DNA from: Astropecten irregularis
Taxonomy: Eukaryota; Echinodermata; Asteroidea; Paxillosida; Astropectinidae
Length of the DNA stretch: 64,000 bases
NCBI GenBank assembly: GCA_963971285.1
Contig: OZ020250.1
Span: forward strand, 14,492,499 to 14,556,498
Direction of reading: 5' to 3'
Below, one piece after another: positions 46,612 to 64,000 of this stretch (within the stretch, counting starts at the first letter, position 1; the number at the start of each line of letters is the position of its first letter). Under the pieces are notes generated by a model. It was not told the origin of the DNA, made no database searches, and saw only the letters and a list, made by a program, of their open reading frames with translations. The translations under genes and the position numbers were made by a program.

Positions 46612-48125
46612 GGCTGCCAATGAGATTTTGACGAGTCGTCAAAAGTCGCCCATGTCCGGGGAAATAGCGGTTGTACGGCTGGGTTGAAATAATCACGATG
46701 AAGCAATAGTATTGGAACACTGTCGTGCATTTTCTGTAAAATGACGCATGTTAGCTTTCCAATGCATTAGGGTCCAATGTAATTAAAATAAGTATGAGAA
46801 TCCTTTTTATAAGGCACACGTGCATGTAATATCGTGGGACGAATACAAAAGTGCGAAATGTCTTATATGGCTATTGATACTATGCTATGCATGGTATAGT
46901 CATCATAATTATTGGCGGATACCAGCGCTATGTGAATACCACTAATATCGAAGAAGCATTTTTACCTGATTTGTTATTCTAATCGACAGTAATTATTTCT
47001 GAAAGTGTTTATAATAATCATAACCCTGTATTGGTGTTTTCTAATGTATATTTCTCATTTTATAATACATAATCATTATTTAAATGAATTATCCTAAAAT
47101 ATTTGACAAGATCAAGGAAAGAATACAAATGTATCCTTAAATCTGGGGTCTGTTTCACGAAGCTGCTATAAGGCAAACATGTACATAGAAAAGACATGTT
47201 AAGCTTAGAAGGCACCTACCAGTACCAACCTTAAAGCCATGCATTGTACATTAGCTGCTAAAAACTCGGTTGATTCTGTTTGAAACACAACTTGCTAACA
47301 ATCATTTCTTAATTAACTACAAGTTAAACCACACGATTTGTTAAGCACAGGAACATCAAATTGCTTAACACTGAACTGTAAACAGATACAACTAGATATA
47401 CCAGTCGAGATATAGGCCTAGGCCTAGTATTACATTATTCTAAACCACATTAACTGGTGTACGTAACGTGGTAGGCCTTAGGCTTATTATACCACGCTCA
47501 TTATGTCCGGGAAATTAGCAGTCGCGCTCATAATTATCGTTACCCCGTAAGGAAATTGCTTAGCGATGTTTTACTTTCTGATAAGCAAGACTTTGAAAAC
47601 CGGCAACAATCAACAGCCATTAATACTAGGCCTACACTAGGTCATAGGCCTACACTTCATTGACACATGATGAAACCTACCTGACTGCACAGCGCATTGG
47701 CAAGCCATCACATTGTCAGTAGTCCAAAGTACGGTTTCTTTCCCAGAAAAGGCAGGCCTACAGTCATTTTTCTACACTTCATATCCATCCTTGTCTTCTG
47801 CATTTCCAACACGGTTAGGTTCTTTGTAAGTGTCCATAGACAAGCTGTCAGGTAAACGTAAGTAAACTTGAGATAAACGTGCAGAGTTTGTCTTCAAGTT
47901 GCGCCTGAATGTTTGGAACTTAACCGTAGTACCAACAGCTCACTTGCACATGTGCAATATCAAGCAAAATCCTGACGCCATTTTGAAGCTGGGCGCCCTC
48001 TTTTGACGGTCAAACGAAGACACTTCATTGGCACCATTGATCTCCATTATTTTAGAAAGACATTTATATTTCTAAATATGGAGATCAATGATTGAAACCA
48101 AATTGCTATCACCAGCCTACCAGAC
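46612..48125. other. Intergenic DNA, no gene seen
   Basis: AT-rich. A family E-like end (GGTCTGTTTCACGAAGCTGC) is at about 47153, and a hairpin around TTGATCTCCAT...ATGGAGATCAA at about 48037-48092. No coding signal. Confidence 0.5.
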
Positions 48126-48138
48126 TAAGCCAAACCCA

Positions 48139-48379
48139 AAACCTCGGCTCCGGCTCAGGCTACGGCTCCGGCTCCATTTTGGTGAACCCATTCTAAAAAT
48201 AACCGTTATCAAAATAGAGACTTTTGGCTGCGGTTCGGAAGTAAATTCTCTGGTTTGAAAAAAAGAAAGAAAACAAAACTGAGCTTCAGCTTCAATGAAA
48301 AAAAAAACCCAGACATATTTTCAGCATTACAGAGACGAAGCCGGAGCCGGAGCCTGATCCGAGCTTTGAGAAAGGTCCC
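48139..48379. repeat. Fold-back family G, copy 3
   Basis: AACCTCGGCTCCGGCTCAGG to CCTGATCCGAGCTTTGAG, with CTTTTGGCTGCGGTTCGG inside. Confidence 0.75.
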
Positions 48380-50500
48380 AGACATGCATCGACTAGGCTT
48401 AGGCAAGGTTCAAAGTATAGTCGGAGTCAGCTAAGGTTTGGCTCAGGCTTACATGCGAGACTTCGCCAGTTATGATGAGCCAACGGGAACGGTCGTAGCC
48501 CTTGGCAAGTCTCAAGACTAAGCCAAGACTGTTTCATGTTTCAGCAAAAACTGCATTCAGCGAACTTAATTTGGGTTTGCAAACGCAATATCCCAACGAT
48601 ACCCCCTCCCCATTGCATGGCCACCTTGACATGGACAACTAGAGGCCTATGTCATAAGTTTATGTCGTCAGTATTAGACTTTGCCAGCGAAGTTTTGGTT
48701 CACACAAAGAGTGAAAGACGTTTTTTGACAACGGTCCTTATATGAATTTAACGCAGTTTCACACTTTGCATGAAGTAAATAATGTTGAAACATAATATGT
48801 TGAGCAAAGAGTCTTGAAGTTTGCTAACTTCAGAACCCAAACGCCCTCTTTAAGCACGGTGCGGACAATAGCTATCGATTGGGGTCTAATATACTCATTT
48901 GCAATAGGCCTACCAATGTTTTTTTGTCTAGGCCTACTAATTTAGCTGTAAATATAATTTTTTGAAAGTGCAAATAAATTGATCGAAATAGCCAGACAAT
49001 CAAAGCTATTATCATTACCAGCAATAAAAGGCACACTGCTTGAGCAGCTTGTGAGTGACCACACAACAAAAGCTGAAATCAGCAAGCAAAAAAGCTGAAA
49101 TTTAGAAGTTACTTTTGTACAGATCGGTTAAAATCTGAGTTACAATCTTAAAAAGAAGAAGCTGAAATCAGCTCGAACAAAATTGAATTCACACATCTGA
49201 TTGAGAAAATTTGGGTTTTTTTTAAACAGTATAAAATCAGAGGAACATTTTGGTTGGTATACGTCTTTTAGATCAAGGAAGACTTTTCGTGCTTAAGCAA
49301 ATTGCTTAAGGAGCTCTATGAAATTTTATATATTTTAGGTGATTATTTTGGTTGATGAGCCGTTTGCAGCAGTTTATCACTTGTATCAACAGAGTATCCC
49401 AATACATCTACATGTACATGTATACTGTGGATGGACATTATTTTCATGCAGCATGATGGTTTACATCGTTCCTTTAATGTATCTCTTTATCATTGCTAGC
49501 CTACAGTACTTTTTAATAATTATAATAGACAAAGAGTTTCCTTCGAAAATCTTTTGGTATATTGTATATAAAAAAAGATTGGTAAATTTCATTTCAATAT
49601 AAATAATAATAATTATACGAAATATTTACTATATCCTATTTATTTAGTTTTAATAATGTTTTGATGGTTGTGTCGTATGCAGCATGCATGTCTTTTTACT
49701 TAACATGTTGTAGCATTTAGTTTTCTTTGAGAGAAAAATCAGAGTAGCTTTTTGGTTGCTCATGAAACAAAATTAGTGTTCATGAAATTAATGAATTTCA
49801 ATGAAATATTAGAAATTCAAATAAAAGGTTCATAATGCGGAGAGAGTATAAACAAATGAAAAAGAAAACCAAATAAACGGACGAACAAGCGCTCTATATG
49901 TAAACAAGGCGAAAGAAAAATCACACAGACAAACAATAATTGTGACAAACAAACCAGTATTCTTCGAACTGTTGAAGAATACACCATTCACGGTGTAGTG
50001 TATTTGAAGCAGGGCAATCAAACTGAGGCTTGGATTCAAATTAGTAGTCTGGTACCCGTTTTCTTTTTAGAATTGGTGTTATCTTTTCTGAAGGGTATAC
50101 TAGGAAGGTGACAAGATGGGTGCCGGTGCGCCATGAATAAGGCCTATTGTTTCCTGTAATGCATACGAAACCCTGCATACTATGGAACATTATGATATTC
50201 AGACAATGATATCATCCGTGTCAATTCAACACGCTTTGGGACCTGAAACGGATTTAAATGAAATTCGGTATACTAGTTGAAGTCTCTGTGAGAACCGAAT
50301 TTTTTATGTAATGTTTTTTTTTGAGATACGGGTCAACTTTTGACCAATTACGGTAGCACAGCCTGCCACATTCATATCCATATCTCCAGAAGTAAAGCAT
50401 TAAACATGATTTTCGAGTTAGTTGGTGGAATATTGGTTCAGGGAAAACGGATTGCTTTTCTCGAAGGAATTTTATACTCGAAAAAATCTTGAACTGTTGG
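48380..50500. other. Intergenic DNA, no gene seen
   Basis: AT-rich, with a family I fragment at about 49330-49390 (GATGAGCCGTTTGCAGCAG) and a family E-like end (GGAGCTCTATGAAATTTTA) at about 49308. Open frames here are short and featureless. Confidence 0.5.
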
Positions 50501-50504
50501 GACA

Positions 50505-50680
50505 TAAATACTTATAGTTAGGAGGACCTGACGCGTTTCGATCCTAGCAAGATCTTTCTTAAAGGCTTTTAGCATTTGAGAAAGATCCTGCTAGGATGGA
50601 AAAACGCGTCAGGCCCTCCTAACTCAAAGTATTTTGATATAAACTGATTTAAACTGATGAGCAGTTTGCAGCAGTTTAGG
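50505..50680. repeat. Repeat family I, fold-back copy
   Basis: GTTAGGAGGACCTGACGCG and CGCGTCAGGCCCTCCTAAC face each other, showing that family I units can form inverted pairs. Confidence 0.75.
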
Positions 50681-50796
50681 CCTATTAGTTGGAAAGATAA
50701 ATACAGTAAAACCCCGTTAATAAGATGAACTTTGTTATTTATAACAGGAACCTTGTCAGGAATGAAAACAAGAGAAAGCAAAGGATTTTTGACTTG

Positions 50797-51028
50797 AGCC
50801 AATTTCATGGAGCTGCTAAGCACACAAATTTGCCTAGCACAAAAATGACTCGCCCATTCAAACGAACCACCATTAAAAAATCCATTTAATATTCATGGTC
50901 AGTGAACAAGAGCCAAAGAACAATCACAAGTGATATACAGCACATGGAATGACCCTGTTCTTTATTAAAACAGATATTTCATGGTTAGCAAACAGGCTAA
51001 GCAGGGCCGTGTGAAATTGGACCCTTAA
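50797..51028. repeat. Fold-back family E, copy 4
   Basis: GAGCCAATTTCATGGAGCTG to CCGTGTGAAATTGGACCC. Confidence 0.75.
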
Positions 51029-51029
51029 A

Positions 51030-51660
51030 CATTCCTCTTTATAAGCAGAATACAGTGCTCTTGTATGTACATGTACATGTATCTACAATGAAGGACAACT
51101 GGACCAATTTCAAAACTGTCGATTCTACCTTCGGGTTCCACATGAGTGTGCACACGGTGTATTCATACTTATATCTTTAGTTTTGCCTCCCTCTGTTTAT
51201 CACGAAGTTATTTTTTTCATAAGTGAATACATGTACGTGCTTTTATATATCATTGTGGTTATATCTAAAGGAATTATCCCTTTTCTTGGAAATGCATGGA
51301 GTTCTTATGAGGCTGACAGAAAAAATGTTCAAAGCTCGCAATAAGTTCAGTTCTTTCTCTGTGAAAGTAAAGGACATCAACTGGTGATTTTTTTGTGTTC
51401 GATGGGTGTGAGGCGAGGGTGTTCAGCTGGGAATTGACAATATAAGTGATGATAATGAATGGTAATGAAAATGATGATGATTGATTTTACTGTAAGAGCT
51501 GGAGGTGATGTGCAATTTTGTGCATGATGAGTGTTTGTGTTGTGAATTTGAAAGTGTGATGGTGGTGTCGACGGCCATTAGACCGATTGCAGAACAGCAG
51601 TGGAAACGACCAAAGACTATTAGGCCTATATAGTCCACATTCTTCTTTGCACGTTTCTAC
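51030..51660. other. Intergenic DNA, no gene seen
   Basis: Contains ACATGTACATGTAT and a GATGATGA-rich stretch at about 51445-51490; nothing else noted. Confidence 0.45.
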
Positions 51661-51665
51661 AGCAG

Positions 51666-52275
51666 GGGCCAATTTCATAGAGCTGCTTAAGCACCAATAT
51701 TTGCTTAAGCACCAAAATCATGGTAAATACAATCAGTATGCCAGCCAAATTTCCTTGTGAATGTTATGCTAAACAATGGCCGGATAAAAGTCAAAAGTAG
51801 TAAACATCACATGAAAATATGATCGGCAATCCTGTTTGATCAAGGAAGACTTTTCGTGCTGAAACAGATTTTGTGCTTAAAGGTGTAGTATCATACTTCG
51901 GTTTTTGTCAAAGAAATACAGATTCATGGGCAAAAATATCAAGGAAGATACAGTCACAGTCATCTGTGAAAATTTCAGTCCCATACGGTGCCCACTTTTT
52001 CAGAAAATCGTGAAAAACAGCCACAGCATATCTTAAGTCTTTTGTCTTTTATTTTTGATCTTTTAAAAGAGCAAAACGATTTTTGGTCGTTGTTTTACAA
52101 ATTTCTGGATAAATACGCGGTACACCATTTCACGCGGATTTAAATTTTAACAGTATGTTTCTACCACCAACATCTTCATACCCTGTAAGTTATACGTAAA
52201 TCTGTGAACATTTCTGTGTTGGTGTCCTACCAAAGTATGATACTACCTTTAAGCAGCTCTATGAAATTGGACCCA
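51666..52275. repeat. Fold-back family E, copy 5, split by family A
   Basis: GGGGCCAATTTCATAGAGC opens the element. It is interrupted at TTAA (51877-51880), resumes at 52249 with TTAAGCAGCTCTATG and ends GAAATTGGACCC. Confidence 0.85.
51881..52248 (-). mobile_element. Fold-back family A, copy 17, with TTAA target duplication
   Basis: Full-length minus form, AGGTGTAGTATCATACTTCG to AAAGTATGATACTACCT. TTAA stands on both sides (51877-51880, 52249-52252) while the uninterrupted family E copy at 44.3 kb has a single TTAA. TTAA duplication is typical of piggyBac and Kolobok elements; the AGG ends fit Kolobok better. Confidence 0.85.
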
Positions 52276-53525
52276 GCTCTCTGCCAAATGAGATGAAAAA
52301 AATAATCACTATGAGTGAGGTGGTGGCATGTAAACATTAATTACGCAATCGGTCTATTGTACGATTCTTTTGTTTGCGTAATGGTGAAGATAATGAGGAT
52401 GGTGAGTAGCGTGGTGAGCAGAGTGGTGAAGGTGATGGTCCAGGGTGGTAGTGGTGGTCAATGGGAGACTTTTGAGACGTTGGGGGCAGCAGACCGAAGT
52501 CTCTTTTGCTATCTCTGAGCTATCTCTTTTGCTATCTCCCATTGGTCGTGTAGTAATGAGACCGTGGTATGGGATTTTGACTGAGAGGAAAAATGGATGG
52601 GAATTTCTGTACATTTACAAGACGAACTATAAAAAAAAAAGCTTTTGGATTCTTCTAAGGGCATTTTAGTTTGATCAAATTTTGAAGTTAAGTAGAATCA
52701 GTTGGTTAAGCGTCTTATTATTATACTACATCGTGTTATACTATTTAGGACATGCAATTTAATGCCAATTATTATAAAATAATTATTATTACGCCTTCTT
52801 ATATTGTTTCTTTTTTTTTGTAATATCCTCTTGTGTAAAATCTGTTATTAAATTGACGAAATAAAATCACCATACCAAGTTACACGCTGACCCATGTGCT
52901 TGTACTCATTCTTGAATGTGCTTAATGCTACTTAAACTAAAGATAACTACTAAAGATAATTATCGAGTTGAAATTCATTCAATGTTTGTTATAAGTAGAC
53001 AAGGAGCATAGACCATGATCAAATTAGTCCTCAACTCCGACCACATCTAAGGTCTGACTTTAAAAATCGACGCAGCAGACCTCAGGGAACATTTCTAGGT
53101 ACTAAGTGGCCTCCAATTGTGGTAGCACTTTTGTGTAATATCCCAAAAATTATTGTAATATTCCCCCCCCCCAAAAAAACAACAACAAACAAACAAACAA
53201 ACAAATAAGAAAAACAAAAGAAAATGCAACAAATGGGATTAAGCTTCTGACTTTTAAATGTTATTTCTCTGTGAATTATATAATCACATAATCATTCACC
53301 AAAATACATATCAAGGACTTGGGGGCAGAAAATACGACCACGCCCCCTTTTTTCAGTTGCATTGTGGGAAAGTGAATCTTGTCTTTTGTTGTTCCTCAAA
53401 CGATACCACATTTTCTCAAACGTGATCCCACAATTTGAAGCCACATACTACCTAGTAAAGCTGGTATGAAGTAAAACCATAGATGTAGTGGGTTGTTGAG
53501 CTAACTAAGAGGGAAACATTCTGTG
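52276..53525. other. Intergenic DNA, no gene seen
   Basis: A GGTGATGG/GTGGTGAG-rich stretch (52380-52470), then AT-rich sequence with C- and A-runs near 53164-53200. No gene. Confidence 0.45.
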
Positions 53526-53529
53526 GTAA

Positions 53530-53740
53530 CAGGGGCCAATTTCATAGACCTGCTTTAAGCATGAAAAGTCTTCCTTGATCAAACAGGATTGCCAACCCAA
53601 TTTTCATGTGATGTTTACTGCTTTTGACTTGAAATTGTATTCGGGAATCGTTTGCTGAGCATAACATTCACAACTCACAAGGAGGTTTTGGTTGGGATTC
53701 TGATTTTATTCATCACAGTTTTTGGTGCTCAAGCAAATTT
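53530..53740. repeat. Fold-back family E, copy 6 (right end lost)
   Basis: GGGGCCAATTTCATAGACCTG and TTGATCAAACAGGATTGCCA; the right arm decays at TTTTGGTGCTCAAGC. Confidence 0.7.
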
Positions 53741-53744
53741 TGAT

Positions 53745-54597
53745 TTGCAGCAGTATATTACTTGTATTCCTATAATAAAGCAACCTAGTACACCCAAGGC
53801 ATAATTGTTGGGCCTAGCAAGCCAAAACTTAATACATGTACACACTGTTGTCAAGTTTCGCTTCAGCAACATTCGACATGTGACGCCCAACAGCATCGAA
53901 CTAAAGGTCCCAATTCTCGGGCAAAATCTCAGAAAAAGCAAATACACACTGAAATAAACAAAAAGGAGACACAGACATTTTTTTCTCTTTGACTGATTCA
54001 AGGAGTTCAGTTTTATTTGGATGATGTGGCACTCCACAAACTCAATGAGTAAGTTACAATAACATTGTTACCACTTCTAGCAAGGGGGGAGGGAAAGGTT
54101 CAAACAAACTAGCACACTGCTTCCCAATTCAAACTCTTCCTTGACGATGGCATATTAGTGATATTACCCAAACTTAAGAGCCAGTTGAAATTAGAAAAAT
54201 CTGACACTTTTATCTTTCAGAAAAGCTGAAACGCAAAAACCAATGGAGGAAAAACATTCAGGCTATTTGAGTGTTCATTCGAGAAATTTTTTAAGGAATA
54301 TCACTGCCAAAAATCATTTAGTGTTTTTGTTTTTCATTTATGATAAGAAGATGCTTATGTATGCTGTATGTGTTCACAGACATACTATCCACAAAGATTT
54401 TGCTGCAGAAGAAAATCCATCTATCATTCTTTTTTAAATATAATTTTTGGCAGTGTGTATAAAAAACCTCAGACTGCTTTGTGTGTGGGATATGTTATTC
54501 TGTTGATGCGGGTAAATTCAAGGAAGTTGGTGAGATTGGGTAGTCTTCACTGATGGCTCGTGAGCTGTTTGGAGTCGGACCGCGGCGGCTGACTCGT
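53745..54597. other. 3' flank of RPL4, no gene seen
   Basis: AT-rich DNA holding the RPL4 3' UTR at its right end. I could not place a canonical AATAAA for RPL4 within the first few hundred bases. Confidence 0.4.

Positions 54598-64000
<9,403 letters not shown>

Overview
The window is metazoan nuclear DNA: intron-rich genes with GT-AG introns, small nucleolar RNAs inside ribosomal-protein introns, tRNA-derived SINEs, and a very high density of short fold-back elements. A marine deuterostome (echinoderm-like) is my best guess. It rests only on the general look of the NOX5 and RPL4 proteins and of the repeats, so it is weak.

Layout. (1) 499-10440 is a 9.9-kb En/Spm (CACTA)-type DNA transposon. 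It starts CACTC, ends CAGTG and is flanked by a TA duplication. The matching unoccupied site is present in another repeat copy at 38.3 kb. All its genes are on the minus strand: a 10-exon gene for a 533-residue SAM-domain protein (9372 to 2034), and, inside the second intron of that gene, a single-exon 825-residue zinc-finger/DDE transposase (8613 to 6136). A decayed non-LTR reverse-transcriptase piece sits near its left end, and the left arm carries about ten copies of a short motif spaced mostly 25 bp apart. (2) 10.4-14.9 kb is gene-poor spacer rich in fold-back repeats. (3) 14938-46263 (+) holds 12 exons of NADPH oxidase 5 (NOX5), open at the 5' side: three EF-hands, the six-helix haem domain, a polybasic insert, and the FAD/NADPH dehydrogenase domain ending in Phe. 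(4) 46.3-54.6 kb is repeat-filled intergenic DNA. (5) 54598-63541 (-) holds the last eight exons of ribosomal protein L4 (RPL4); its first exon(s) lie beyond the right edge. Four of its introns each carry a U18 (SNORD18) box C/D snoRNA.

How things fit together. The transposon looks internally complete. A transposase nested in an intron of a multi-exon second gene recalls maize En/Spm, where the tnpD-specific ORFs lie in an intron of tnpA, whose product binds subterminal repeats. I propose, as inference, that the SAM protein plays a comparable accessory role. NOX5 and RPL4 are unrelated host genes; their introns act as landing sites for at least a dozen fold-back families. Several of those families differ inside yet share nearly the same outermost dozen bases. 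All family letters used here are my own labels.
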